A stretch of 64,000 bases of DNA. It comes from CAZOZZ01 sp965262425 (GTDB taxonomy: Bacteria > Acidobacteriota > Terriglobia > 20CM-2-55-15). Shown here piece by piece: positions 25,220-34,737 of this stretch. Location of the stretch: positions 4,464,001-4,528,000 of the forward strand of contig OZ253536.1 in the NCBI GenBank assembly GCA_965262425.1. Direction: 5' to 3'. The notes under the pieces are model-generated. The model had not been told where the DNA came from and made no database searches. It saw only the letters and a program-made list of their open reading frames with translations. The translations under genes and the position numbers were made by a program. Within the stretch, counting starts at the first letter, position 1, and each line of letters begins with the position of its first letter.

Positions 25220-25339
25220 GGGTGGCCTTGACAATCGAGGAGCGATCCGTGGGTGGCCGGCTCTTCTCCCGCTTCGCGCCAGACGCTTAGACTAGGGCGC
25301 GGCGCCGATCATCATCAAAGGAGTTCAACCCGTCGTCCA

Positions 25340-28027
25340 ATGAGTTTTCGAACCGAAGTTTCCGGTCCGCCGGTCGAACCGGGGTCTGATCGACCGTTCC
25401 TGGAGCGTATTCACGACTGGGTCGAGAAGGATCCCGATCGGTTTGCCTATGCCGTCGATCATCCGGATCACGTCGAAAACTACACCTATCAGGACGTGTG
25501 GCAACGCTCCGGGCAGATAGCAGCGTCCTTGACTGCAAGCGGTCTGGTTGCCGGTGCCCGCGTCGGGATTCTGATGGACAACAGCCCCGGCTGGGTTTTT
25601 GCTCTCCTCGGGACCCTGAGACTGGGTGGGGTTTGTGTGCCCCTCTCGCCTCTTTTGCCGGCCGCGTCCATCCGGCGGTTGGTCGAGCATTCCGATTGCA
25701 AGTGGGTCTTTGCCGACGAAGGTAACCGTGAGACTGCCGTTGCCGCATGCGAATCGCAAGATGTCGAAGTGATCGTCGTTGACAAGGACGCCCCGTCCTG
25801 TACCGGCTGGGACGAGTTCCTGGCGCGGGGGAACGACAGCGTCGCCGAGCCTGGTGTTTCCCCGGACGGTACGGCGGTGTTGATGTATACGTCCGGGACG
25901 ACGGGCGATCCGAAAGGCGTCCGGATTTCAGCAAAAGGCCTCGCTGCGGATATCAACGGTCTCATCGAACTCCTGGAACTATCGCCCGATCACCGCATGC
26001 TTTCAGTCCTGCCGTTTTCTCATGTTCTACCGCTGGTCGCCAACGCCCTGGGGTCGCTCGGGTCCGGCGCGGGAGTGGTATTTCTTCCAGCCATTTCACC
26101 TCAACGGATCGTTGCCGCCTTCAAGCAGCACCGAATCAGCTTCTTTGTTTGCGTGCCCCAGTTCTTTTACGCCGTCCACAAGAGGATTTTTGCCCGGGTG
26201 GCCGAGCAGAGTTGGGTCCAGCGCAAGCTGTTCGGGTTGATGTTCGGTATCGCGAAACGGACGAACAACCCGGCGTTTCGCCGGAAGCTGTTCTCGCGGA
26301 TTCATGCGGGCATCGGACCCGATCTCACCTTGCTGGTGACGGGCGGCTCCCGGTTCGAGCCGCAGATTGCGGAGGATTTCGAGACGCTCGGTTACACGAT
26401 GGTCCAAGCCTACGGTCTGACGGAAACGAGTGCTGCGGCCACTGCGACCCCGGTCGCCGCCAACGCGATAGGTACGGTCGGCCTGCCGTTGCGTGGTGTG
26501 TCGATCCGGATCGACAATCCGAACGATGTCGGCATCGGGGAGGTTTGCGTTCGAGGAGACATCCTGATGCAGGGCTACTATCGAAATGAAGAGGCGACGA
26601 CACAGGCGATCCGGGACGGCTGGCTGCACACGGGAGACCTCGGGCAGCTCGATTCCGACGGGAACCTTGTCATAACGGGACGCAGTAAGGACGTCATCGT
26701 CCTTTCGACCGGCAAGAACATCTATCCCGAAGAGGTTGAGGAACACTACGAAAAGTGCCCATACGTTAAAGAAATGTGTGTCATGGGCCTGCCGGACGCC
26801 TCGTCCCCTGGCGATACACTGCATGCCATCGTCGTTCCGGATATGGAGGAATTCCGCAGGCGGAATCAGACGGGCATTGGCGATCTGATCCGATACGAAT
26901 TTGACAATCGGTCCAGGGAACTGGCGTCGTTCATGCGAATCCACTCACTCGCGGTTCGAAACGATCCCTTGCCCCGCACAGTGACCCGCAAACTGAAGCG
27001 ATTTCAGATTTACGAAGAGGAGGTCAGCCGGACTAAGGCGAAAGAGGCGCCGGAAGCGACCCAGGATCATGAACGGTTGACCGAAGGAGCCGGGTTGGTT
27101 GTGGCCCGGGCGATCCACGACGCCAAGGCCGCTCTGGGCGCGTTGTCGCCCGCCATGAACTTCGAACTGGACCTTGGTTTCGACTCACTTGGGCGCGTTG
27201 AACTGTTGACCGACATCGAGTCCGAATTAGGGCTGGAGGTGAACGAGGAAGCGGTGAATCAGATCTTCACGATCGATGATCTGCTCGAGGCTATCGAAGA
27301 GGCCGGCCGTGGCGCCGCCGCGGGAGGCCGATCCTGGAAAGAAAAGCTGACCGCCGACGGAGACGACGAACTGGCCCATGAATACATACGCGAGTCGCGG
27401 ACCAGTCTGACCTACTTCGGCTTTCCAACGATCCGCATCTTCGGGGCGATTGCAAAGATTCCGTTCAGGACGAAGGTCCGGGGTTTGGACAAGCTCCCCA
27501 AGGAACCGCCGTTCTTGATCTGCCCCAACCACGTGTCGTACCTGGATCCCTTTCTGGTTTGTTCGATTCTGCCCCTCCGGGTCATCCGGGACATCTTCAT
27601 CCTGGGTTACACCGACTACTTCGAGAGCCCCATGATGGCCTGGCTCGGTAGCACGGTGAACATTGTCCCTGTGGATCCTAACGCAAACCTCACACGTGCC
27701 ATGCGAATTGCCGCTGTAGGCCTGCGCAGAAAAAGAATCCTGCTTGTGTTCCCTGAGGGCGAGCGGAGTTTTCACGGAAACCTGACCCCATTCAAGAAAG
27801 GAGCGGCGATCCTGTCGACCGAGCTGAACGTGCCGCTCGTTCCGATCGGCATCAGAGGCACTTTCGAAGCGTGGCCCCGCGGTGGCAGCCTCCGCGCGCA
27901 CCCGGTAGAGATCGTTATCGGGGACCCGATCTATCCAGAGGCGTTCAGGGATTCCGGGGACCCTCATTCTGCTATCAACGAGGCCCTTCGCAACGCCGTA
28001 GCGGGTCTGGTCGACCGGGGACCCTAA
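25340..28027 (+). CDS. Fused acyl-activating enzyme, acyl carrier domain and PlsC acyltransferase
   Basis: An 895-residue three-domain protein. Residues about 20-560 form an ANL-type ligase (P-loop YTSGTTGDPKGV at about 181, GLTETSAAATATPV, GWLHTGDLGQ, C-terminal lysine region TVTRKLKRFQ). Residues about 590-660 form an acyl carrier domain with the phosphopantetheine serine at 615 (LGFDSLGRVELL). Residues about 700-895 form a PlsC acyltransferase with NHVSYLDPF at about 729 and FPEGERSFHGNL. The order suggests an acid is activated, loaded on the built-in carrier and passed to a lysophospholipid or glycerol phosphate, as in Aas but with its own carrier domain. The ATG at 25340 is chosen; an AAAGGAG lies 19 bp before it. 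Confidence 0.9.
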   Translation: MSFRTEVSGPPVEPGSDRPFLERIHDWVEKDPDRFAYAVDHPDHVENYTYQDVWQRSGQIAASLTASGLVAGARVGILMDNSPGWVFALLGTLRLGGVCVPLSPLLPAASIRRLVEHSDCKWVFADEGNRETAVAACESQDVEVIVVDKDAPSCTGWDEFLARGNDSVAEPGVSPDGTAVLMYTSGTTGDPKGVRISAKGLAADINGLIELLELSPDHRMLSVLPFSHVLPLVANALGSLGSGAGVVFLPAISPQRIVAAFKQHRISFFVCVPQFFYAVHKRIFARVAEQSWVQRKLFGLMFGIAKRTNNPAFRRKLFSRIHAGIGPDLTLLVTGGSRFEPQIAEDFETLGYTMVQAYGLTETSAAATATPVAANAIGTVGLPLRGVSIRIDNPNDVGIGEVCVRGDILMQGYYRNEEATTQAIRDGWLHTGDLGQLDSDGNLVITGRSKDVIVLSTGKNIYPEEVEEHYEKCPYVKEMCVMGLPDASSPGDTLHAIVVPDMEEFRRRNQTGIGDLIRYEFDNRSRELASFMRIHSLAVRNDPLPRTVTRKLKRFQIYEEEVSRTKAKEAPEATQDHERLTEGAGLVVARAIHDAKAALGALSPAMNFELDLGFDSLGRVELLTDIESELGLEVNEEAVNQIFTIDDLLEAIEEAGRGAAAGGRSWKEKLTADGDDELAHEYIRESRTSLTYFGFPTIRIFGAIAKIPFRTKVRGLDKLPKEPPFLICPNHVSYLDPFLVCSILPLRVIRDIFILGYTDYFESPMMAWLGSTVNIVPVDPNANLTRAMRIAAVGLRRKRILLVFPEGERSFHGNLTPFKKGAAILSTELNVPLVPIGIRGTFEAWPRGGSLRAHPVEIVIGDPIYPEAFRDSGDPHSAINEALRNAVAGLVDRGP

Positions 28028-28048
28028 GGGTCCGCTTGAGCGGGCCCT
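28027..28048. repeat. Hairpin made of joined MITE-D ends
   Basis: AGGGTCCGCT and AGCGGGCCCT pair across a TG loop, immediately overlapping the stop codon of the fused acyltransferase gene. The two halves match the two outer ends of the 180-bp element at 39808-39987, as if its middle had been lost. It may now act as a terminator stem, though no T-run follows. Confidence 0.5.
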
Positions 28049-28181
28049 AACTGAGAGGCGCCCCTATCAATTCCTTACCGTCCCCGACTGTCCCTCGCTA
28101 TAATTGGGGCGTCTCCTCACGTTTTCCTTTTTCTGACACCTCATCGCCCGACATTTTTCCGAGTCATGCTCGGGAGGACAC

Positions 28182-28610
28182 ATGGGAAGAAAGTACAGAC
28201 AGGACGGCTACCAGCACGAGCAAAGTGGTGAACGCGAGAAACGGAGGGGGAAGCAACAACAGCCGCCGAGATCGCGAGAGGGTCCGCGGTCCCCACGGAT
28301 GCCCGGATTCCAGGAAGTGATGCGTTGCGCCATGTGCGGCAACATTATTTCCAAGACGACTGAAATCACGTTTGAAAGTCAGTGTCCGAAATGTCATTCC
28401 GATCTCCGAACGTGCAAGCATTGCCATCATTTCGACACATCTGCCCGTCTCGAATGCACGCAGCCGATCTCGACTCGCGTCACTGCGAAGGATGGCCGCA
28501 CCGAGTGCGAGTTTTTTGATTCGCGAACTTCGATCGAGAAAGAAACGTCGACACCGAGACGAGTGGCTCCAAAGGACGCCCGCAGCGCGTTCGATGACCT
28601 GTTTCGGTAA
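28182..28610 (+). CDS. Zinc-ribbon protein of unknown function
   Basis: A 142-residue protein. The first 45 residues are basic and disordered (Arg, Lys, Gln, Pro). The centre holds cysteine pairs MRCAMCGN, CPKCHS and CKHCHHFD plus a later single Cys, in the spacing of a zinc ribbon (two structural sites possible). The start at 28182 follows GGGAGGACAC. It sits before the LOTUS-NYN gene (256 bp gap, nothing recognised in it). A nucleic-acid or protein binding role is only inference. Confidence 0.75.
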   Translation: MGRKYRQDGYQHEQSGEREKRRGKQQQPPRSREGPRSPRMPGFQEVMRCAMCGNIISKTTEITFESQCPKCHSDLRTCKHCHHFDTSARLECTQPISTRVTAKDGRTECEFFDSRTSIEKETSTPRRVAPKDARSAFDDLFR

Positions 28611-28866
28611 CGGGTCGCCGCCTCGAAGAACGCGTGCCGGTCGTTCGAGACGTCGCTATGGTTCGACTGCCCCCCTGCTACAGCTCGACTTACCTTCAAG
28701 CCATTTGGCCTGTTTGCCCCCAATGAATTAGACTGCCTTGTAGTGTAATTTCGCGTTCAACCGGCTTTGCGGTCCCGGACTGTCCCGGGATGACAGTAAC
28801 TTGAGCCTGGTAAACGCGGCCAATCGAACGCCTGAGGGCTTGACGCCTAGAAAATAAGGAAACAAT

Positions 28867-30381
28867 TTGACAGAAGATAATCTAAAAATCGCTGTATTCG
28901 TAGACTTCGACAACATCGAGATTGGAGTCAAGAGTACGCTGAACAGACACTTTGACATCGCCGCTGTCCTCGAAGCCATCAAGGAGAGAGGCGAGATCGT
29001 GACCAAAATTGCATACGGAGACTGGAAGCGGGCCGGGGAATACGGACGTGCAATGGGCCAGCATGCCATTCAGATGGTCCAGAGAAACCTGACCCCCGGG
29101 GGCGACAAGAATGGCGCGGACATCAATCTGGCGCTGGATGCGCTGGAAATGGCGTTCACGCGGAATCACATCAACGCATTCGTCATCGTGGGAGGCGATA
29201 GTGATTTCATTACGCTGGTCGAGAAACTGAAAGAGTACGACAAGAAAGTTATTGTCGTTGGTGGTCGGGCGTTCACGAGTACCATACTCCAGAAGAACTG
29301 CCACGAGTTCATCGCCTACGAAAATCTCATCCGCACCCAGCAGGCGCCTCGGAGACAGTCCGGGCGCACCACGCGATCTTCCCCGGGCGAAACTCCTCTG
29401 GACAAAGCCCTGCCCCTGATGAAGCGTGCTCTGAAGATCCTGAGCGATCGAGAAGTCTCCCCACAACTCGGTCTGCTGAAGAGTACGCTCCTTCAACTGG
29501 ACTCGACCTTTTCCGAAAAAGACTACGGTGGTACGACGTTTCGCGACTTCGTTGAGAAGCTGGCCCGGACGGGTGCCGTTACTATTAAGAGAGTAGATCG
29601 CAGCTTGTTTGTGGAATTGCGTGAAGACTCAACCGAAACGTCGGAATCTCCGAAGCCTGAACCACGAAGGCGAAGGGAGTCCCCCGCACCCGCAGCTGCC
29701 GATCCGCCGACTGTCGACTCTTCAACTGCAGAGCAAGCCGGAAACGGGGAGATCGAAACCGAAGAACCTGACAACAGTGCGCCGCCCCGGGTGGCGGAGG
29801 CTGTCCAGGTGGTCCGCTCTGTGTTCGAGAGAACCGAGACCACACCGAAATGGCCCATGTATTTGCGCAACGTAAAGCAACTCATGAAATCCGTCGAGCC
29901 GAAGTTTGACGAAAAGGAATACGGGTTCTCGAGCATGCTCGATGTCGTGCGGCAGTGTCAGCGGGCGGGCGTGTTCAGGTTGGAACGCAACCGACAGGGC
30001 GTGCTGCGCATCTTCCAGGGCGACGAGCTTGCGAAACCCACCGCGGTTGCCCCGTCAACCGAGACTCCTGCCGTCTCGCCGCAGGAACCGGAGGCTTCCT
30101 CTTCGGCTCCGGTCCCCGAAGCCGAAGAGGCTGAGGTTGGGGCCGTGGATGTCGCTCAGAAGCCCACCGAAGTGGAGGCCGCGCCTGACGTCGCCGAGCC
30201 CAAGAAGACACCGGCCCGGAAACGCAAGGTCGCTGCGACCAAGACACGCAAAACGACGAAGGCCTCAAAGAAAACGACGAAAACGACGAAGAAGGCCGCG
30301 AAGACAACGAAGACGGTCAAGACGAAGAAGACGACAAAAACGACGAAGAAGTCGGTAGCAGATAATCCTGACACCGAATGA
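28867..30381 (+). CDS. NYN (PIN-like) RNase with two LOTUS/OST-HTH domains and lysine-rich tail
   Basis: A 504-residue protein starting at TTG 28867 with AAGGAAAC before it. Residues 5-150 form a NYN domain: acidic residues in FVDFDNIE, GADINLALD and VGGDSDFITLV are those expected to hold the catalytic metal. Two LOTUS/OST-HTH winged-helix units follow (about 180-260 with YGGTTFRDFVEKL, and about 315-395 with YGFSSMLDVVRQC), separated and followed by acidic/proline-rich linkers. The last 60 residues are almost all Lys/Thr (KKTTKTTKK units), a DNA- or RNA-binding tail like that of histone H1. Bacterial LOTUS-NYN proteins are thought to cut or bind structured RNA; target unknown. Confidence 0.88.
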   Translation: MTEDNLKIAVFVDFDNIEIGVKSTLNRHFDIAAVLEAIKERGEIVTKIAYGDWKRAGEYGRAMGQHAIQMVQRNLTPGGDKNGADINLALDALEMAFTRNHINAFVIVGGDSDFITLVEKLKEYDKKVIVVGGRAFTSTILQKNCHEFIAYENLIRTQQAPRRQSGRTTRSSPGETPLDKALPLMKRALKILSDREVSPQLGLLKSTLLQLDSTFSEKDYGGTTFRDFVEKLARTGAVTIKRVDRSLFVELREDSTETSESPKPEPRRRRESPAPAAADPPTVDSSTAEQAGNGEIETEEPDNSAPPRVAEAVQVVRSVFERTETTPKWPMYLRNVKQLMKSVEPKFDEKEYGFSSMLDVVRQCQRAGVFRLERNRQGVLRIFQGDELAKPTAVAPSTETPAVSPQEPEASSSAPVPEAEEAEVGAVDVAQKPTEVEAAPDVAEPKKTPARKRKVAATKTRKTTKASKKTTKTTKKAAKTTKTVKTKKTTKTTKKSVADNPDTE

Positions 30382-30403
30382 CAGGCTCCGAGGGTGTCTT
30401 AAG

Positions 30404-33322
30404 TCAGGGCCCGGAATTTACCGGGGTGGCGTTTACGTCAATCAGGGTCGGGGTGCCGAGGCCGAGGTCGGAAACACCCGGTAGTTGTGTGCGGGCGTCG
30501 CCCACGACCAGAAAAACCATGCCCTCAGGATCGGCGTAGGTTCGCGCGAGTTCCTTCACATCTTCGAGCGTCATGTTCCGAACGACCTGCTCCCGTTCCA
30601 CAACATAGTCGTACTCCAGCCCGAGTGTGCTGATCCTCTCCAGGACACTAATCTTGGATGCAAGAGTCTCAAACGCCCGGGCGTTGCTCCGGACAAGGTA
30701 GTTCTCGGTCGCTTCCAGATCGGCTTCGGTGAACGATGTCGCGTACCCTGCAAGGATATCCCGTATCAATGCGACCGATTCGGCCGTGACGTTTGCGCGC
30801 ACGCTCGTGCCGACAGTGAACGGCCCCGGTCGGTCGGTGCCCGAGAAGCGGGACGCAATTCCATAGGTATATCCTTTCTCTTCGCGGAGGACCTGGTTCA
30901 ACCGGGAAACGAAGGCGCCTCCCAGTCTCAGGTTCATCACCGTGGCGGGGAAGAAATCGGGGTCGGTTTCCGCCAGTCGCATTGCGCCGATCCGGATCAC
31001 CGACTGGGTTGCGCCTGGAACGTCCACGAAAAACAACTCCGGTCTCGTCCGGGCAGCAGCGTCGTGGCGGGGAAGGGCTACGTCCGGGCCTTGCCATCTC
31101 CGAGAGATGCCTCCCATTGCCGCAATGGCCGCGTCTTGGGCGATGTCTCCGACGACATGAATGTTCGCCACCGCCGGTGTGACGTAGCTTTCGTAGTAGT
31201 GCCGGAGGTCCTCGATCGTTATCGCTTCAACCGATGTGATCGTCCCCAGGATGTTCTCCCTCAAGACGTTGTTCGGACCGTAAATTAACCTGTTGAACGT
31301 GTTCGCAGCGATCGCGTTCGGGTCGATCGACTGTTGTTGCAGTCTGTTGATGGTTCGCTGTTTCGCCTGCGAGAATGCTTCGGCGTCCCACCGAGGTTCG
31401 AGAAGTATTTCCTCTACGAGCTCCATCGTGCGATCGTAGTTTCGCGCGAGGGTGCTTGCCGAGATCCTCAGGCTTTCACGGCCGGCCGAGACGTTGATCG
31501 ACGAACCGAGTGCGTCGATCGCCTCTTCGAGCTCTTCCGGAGTTCGATCGGCTGTTCCCTCGGTCAGTGTCGCTGCCAGCAGGTTGGCGACTCCGACCTT
31601 CGACGGGGCGTCCAGGAGCAATCCACCCCTCATACGAATCGTGAAACGGACGATGGGTACTTCGGTTTGTTCGATGCCGTGGACCCGGACGCCGTTTACC
31701 AGAGAAGCCGTCCAGATGTCGGGTACCTTCAGTGCGGGTGTCGGCCCGAATGGCGGTTCGATGGAGCGATCGAACGACGAGGGAGTTACGGCGAGGGTTC
31801 TTTCCCCGGGCGTTTGGAGTTCGGCTTCCCTTCCGGCGATGATCGGTTCCTCGACGACGCTGGCACGTACCGATTCCGCCAGCGCCAGTTGTGCGGCTCC
31901 GAGAGGAACGTTGCTGGTTGCGACGAAGTGCCGGTCCCGAATGTAGTGTTCGTAAACTCGTACGACGTCGTCCGGGGTGACGGCCAGGACTCGGGCAATG
32001 TCTTCTGAGATATATCCCGGGTCGCCGGCGAAGATATTGTATTTGGCCAGTGCGAAGACCTTGCCCAGGACGCTTGAGATGCTGTTGTAGCCGTCGTAGA
32101 AGTCGGTTTCACGTACGGCCTTCACCCGATCCAGGTCGGCTTCGGTGAAGCCTACTCGCTCGAAGCGATCGAGCGCTGCTTCGATTGCCTGGTGGACACT
32201 GTTGAGATCGGTATCCGCGAAGCTTTCGATCCAGATGTTGAACTTGCCGGCCAGTTCCGATCCTTCGGTAAAGGCGTCGACTGAAGGCGCGAGCTGTTCA
32301 TCTTCGACCAGCGTCTGGTACAGCGAGGACCCCTTGCCTTCGGCCAGGAGCGCGGCCAGCAGCTCGAGAGGATAGGAATCCGGATGGTATTGTTCGACGG
32401 TCGGCCAGGTGATCGTAAACGTCGGAACACGTGCCAGCTTATCCTCGTGGAATACGCGTTTGGTTTCGGTTAACTCGACCGGCCGGGCCTCGATTGAAGG
32501 TGCCTGGGAGGTGCCGGGAATCTCTCCGAAGTATTTTTCGATCCACGTTCGCACCCGGGAAGTGTCGAGGTCTCCCGCCACGACGAGTGTGGCGTTGCCA
32601 GGGCCGTACCAAGCGCGGTAAAACTCGCGCGAATCCTCGAGTGTCGCCGCGTCCAGGTCTTCGAGAGACCCGATCACCTGCCAGTGGTAAGGGTGCGAAG
32701 GCGGATAGAGGTTCTTGTCCATGATGGAGTAAATTTGACCGCCCGGCCGGTTGTCGACACTCTGCCTTTTCTCGTTTTTGACCACCTGCTTTTCTTTCTC
32801 GATCACCTCTTCGGTCACCGTGTTGATGAAGTAGCCCATGCGGTCCGATTCCGCCCACAGGATCTTCTCGACTGCGTCACGCGGCACGACCTGGTAGTAA
32901 TTCGTCCGGTCCCGGCTGGTCGACCCGTTCATGCTTCCCCCGACCTTGTCGGTCAGGACATCGATCCCGCCCGGACCAAGGTTCTCCGAATCGAGGAAGA
33001 GAAGGTGTTCGAACAGGTGGGCGAACCCGGTCTTGCCAGGTCTTTCGCGGGCCGAGCCGACGTGGTAGGTAATCGACACCGCGACGATCGGGTCGGAGCG
33101 GTCCACGTGCAAGACGACATCGAGCCCGTTCTCCAGAGTGTATTTTTCGTAGTCCAGTGAGAACGCCGCCTGATCGAGTTCAGGGACAGTGACACAACCT
33201 TTGATCAAGATGACGAGGATGATGAGGGTGGAGAGGAAGAGGCCGGGCGAGGGAGCGCCGAAGCCGGACGAGAGAGAGCCGAGGCCGTATGGTGGCGACC
33301 CGTTGAGGTATGAACGTCGCAT
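30404..33322 (-). CDS. Large M16 family zinc peptidase (lipoprotein)
   Basis: A 972-residue pitrilysin-type peptidase with two M16 halves in one chain. The zinc motif HLFEH lies near residue 100, with the distal glutamate about 75 residues on (VVKNEKRQ). The second half lacks the motif and carries the EEKGYTYGIASRFSG segment found in M16 C-terminal units. The ATG at 33322 gives a signal sequence ending in a possible lipobox (ILIKGC), so the enzyme is membrane-anchored in the periplasm. Last of four minus-strand genes with the HD-GYP pair and the subtilase. Confidence 0.92.
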   Translation of the reverse strand: MRRSYLNGSPPYGLGSLSSGFGAPSPGLFLSTLIILVILIKGCVTVPELDQAAFSLDYEKYTLENGLDVVLHVDRSDPIVAVSITYHVGSARERPGKTGFAHLFEHLLFLDSENLGPGGIDVLTDKVGGSMNGSTSRDRTNYYQVVPRDAVEKILWAESDRMGYFINTVTEEVIEKEKQVVKNEKRQSVDNRPGGQIYSIMDKNLYPPSHPYHWQVIGSLEDLDAATLEDSREFYRAWYGPGNATLVVAGDLDTSRVRTWIEKYFGEIPGTSQAPSIEARPVELTETKRVFHEDKLARVPTFTITWPTVEQYHPDSYPLELLAALLAEGKGSSLYQTLVEDEQLAPSVDAFTEGSELAGKFNIWIESFADTDLNSVHQAIEAALDRFERVGFTEADLDRVKAVRETDFYDGYNSISSVLGKVFALAKYNIFAGDPGYISEDIARVLAVTPDDVVRVYEHYIRDRHFVATSNVPLGAAQLALAESVRASVVEEPIIAGREAELQTPGERTLAVTPSSFDRSIEPPFGPTPALKVPDIWTASLVNGVRVHGIEQTEVPIVRFTIRMRGGLLLDAPSKVGVANLLAATLTEGTADRTPEELEEAIDALGSSINVSAGRESLRISASTLARNYDRTMELVEEILLEPRWDAEAFSQAKQRTINRLQQQSIDPNAIAANTFNRLIYGPNNVLRENILGTITSVEAITIEDLRHYYESYVTPAVANIHVVGDIAQDAAIAAMGGISRRWQGPDVALPRHDAAARTRPELFFVDVPGATQSVIRIGAMRLAETDPDFFPATVMNLRLGGAFVSRLNQVLREEKGYTYGIASRFSGTDRPGPFTVGTSVRANVTAESVALIRDILAGYATSFTEADLEATENYLVRSNARAFETLASKISVLERISTLGLEYDYVVEREQVVRNMTLEDVKELARTYADPEGMVFLVVGDARTQLPGVSDLGLGTPTLIDVNATPVNSGP

Positions 33323-33475
33323 TTTGCTGGCTCCCCGCGTCTGAGGTCCGGTCAGGAGAGCAAAGTATACAGGATCGAGCGAGTGGCGGGCCGCGCAAGC
33401 AGCAGCCAGCAAGCAACCCCGATACGTTCCTGAATCGGTGCTGCCCGCTGACTGCTACCCGCTGTCTGCTAATAA

Positions 33476-34069
33476 CTAATGAACCGCGAAGTGCAGCGCG
33501 TCGAGAACCGAATCCACGATATCGGGATCGAACTGGGTTCCTTTTCCCAGGAGCAGTTCTTCGGAAGCTTCCCTGGGGGTTCGCGTCGATCTGTAGGGAC
33601 GTTCGCTTGTCATCGCGTCGTACGCGTCCAGGACGGCGATGACCCGCGAAGCGAATGGTATGAGGTCCCCTTCGAGGCCGTCGGGATAGCCCTTGCCGTC
33701 GTACCGTTCGTGGTGGTGCAGGACGATATGCGCGATGGGTCCGAATTGATCCGTGTGTTCCAATGCTTCGAACCCGTGCCGCGCGTGACCCTGCAATATG
33801 ATGCGCTCTTCGATGGTCAGGGCGTCGGGTTTTTGAAGAATCGGATCCGGTATGGCGATCAGGCCCAGGTTCTGGAGGTGTGCGGCGGCCTCGATCGTCC
33901 GGACGTCTGCCTCCGCCAGTTCCATTCTCTGACCGACTTCACGGGCCATGAGCTTCTGGCGCTCGCCGTGAGCCCCGAAATCACGGTCCCGCATCCGGAG
34001 CAGGTTCGCAAACATCACGGTCTGCCCCAGGCTCTGATCCCTCTCAAATTCTTTAAGTAGTGTAGACAT
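33476..34069 (-). CDS. HD-GYP-like protein with degenerate HD motif
   Basis: A 197-residue HD-GYP domain without a sensor part. The second half is intact (HHHERYDGKGYPDGL, RVIAVLDAYDAMTSERPYR), but the HD dyad expected in HLHDIGK reads HLQNLGL, so at least two metal ligands are missing. It is probably not a c-di-GMP phosphodiesterase and may be a binding or partner protein. It follows a related gene with an intact motif after 33 bp, so tandem duplication followed by loss is likely. Confidence 0.85.
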   Translation of the reverse strand: MSTLLKEFERDQSLGQTVMFANLLRMRDRDFGAHGERQKLMAREVGQRMELAEADVRTIEAAAHLQNLGLIAIPDPILQKPDALTIEERIILQGHARHGFEALEHTDQFGPIAHIVLHHHERYDGKGYPDGLEGDLIPFASRVIAVLDAYDAMTSERPYRSTRTPREASEELLLGKGTQFDPDIVDSVLDALHFAVH

Positions 34070-34102
34070 TGTTTATGCTCCCGCACCTCTCGGGTGGAAC
34101 AG

Positions 34103-34723
34103 TTACTGAATAATGGACACCTTGTATCCGACGACTTCCAACACGGCATCCACGACATCGGGATCGAACTGGGTCCCCTTGCCCATGAGTAGCTCCGCAC
34201 CCGCAACCTCGATCGATCGCGCTCTGCGGTACGGGCGATCCGTTGTGAGGGCATCGAAGGCATCGAGAACAGAGATGATCCGCGAGCCGAGCGGAATGCG
34301 CTCTCCGGCGAGTCGCCCCGGATAACCGGCGCCGTTGTACCATTCGTGATGGTGAAGAACGATCGGAGCGATCTCCCGGAACTCGGGCATCTCCCGGAGG
34401 GCGGCCGCCCCCAACGCCGAATGGCTTTTCATGATTTCCCATTCGTCGTCGGAGAGGCCGCCGGGCTTCCGGAGGATTTCATCGGGAATGGCCATCTTGC
34501 CAATATCGTGCAGGTAAGCGCCAATCTCGATCTTCTCGGTTTCCACACGATCGAGGCCGAATACGGAGCAGACCTGGCTGGCCAGCTTCTGCACCCGATC
34601 GCTGTGGAGTCCCGTGTAAGGGTCCCGGATGCGGAGCAGGCTCAGGAAAGAGTTGACCTGCCCCGACATCGAACCGATCTGATGATCTATCTGAACTTCT
34701 TGGAGTAGTACGTGAGACATCAT
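34103..34723 (-). CDS. HD-GYP domain protein (c-di-GMP phosphodiesterase type)
   Basis: A 206-residue stand-alone HD-GYP domain. HSDRVQKLA, YLHDIGKMAIPD, HHHEWYNGAGYPGRL and SVLDAFDALTTDRPYR are all present, so it should bind two or three metals and hydrolyse c-di-GMP. No sensor domain. ATG 34723 is chosen (AAAGGAACGG upstream); GTG 34729 is an alternative. It starts 14 bp after the subtilase stop, which ties it to that gene. Confidence 0.88.
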   Translation of the reverse strand: MMSHVLLQEVQIDHQIGSMSGQVNSFLSLLRIRDPYTGLHSDRVQKLASQVCSVFGLDRVETEKIEIGAYLHDIGKMAIPDEILRKPGGLSDDEWEIMKSHSALGAAALREMPEFREIAPIVLHHHEWYNGAGYPGRLAGERIPLGSRIISVLDAFDALTTDRPYRRARSIEVAGAELLMGKGTQFDPDVVDAVLEVVGYKVSIIQ

Positions 34724-34737
34724 CAACACCCGTTCCT

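Noticed and set aside
25253..25339. Upstream GTG start for the ligase-ACP-PlsC fusion
   Set aside because: The extra 29 residues have no family match and no ribosome site; the ATG at 25340 begins the aligned region.
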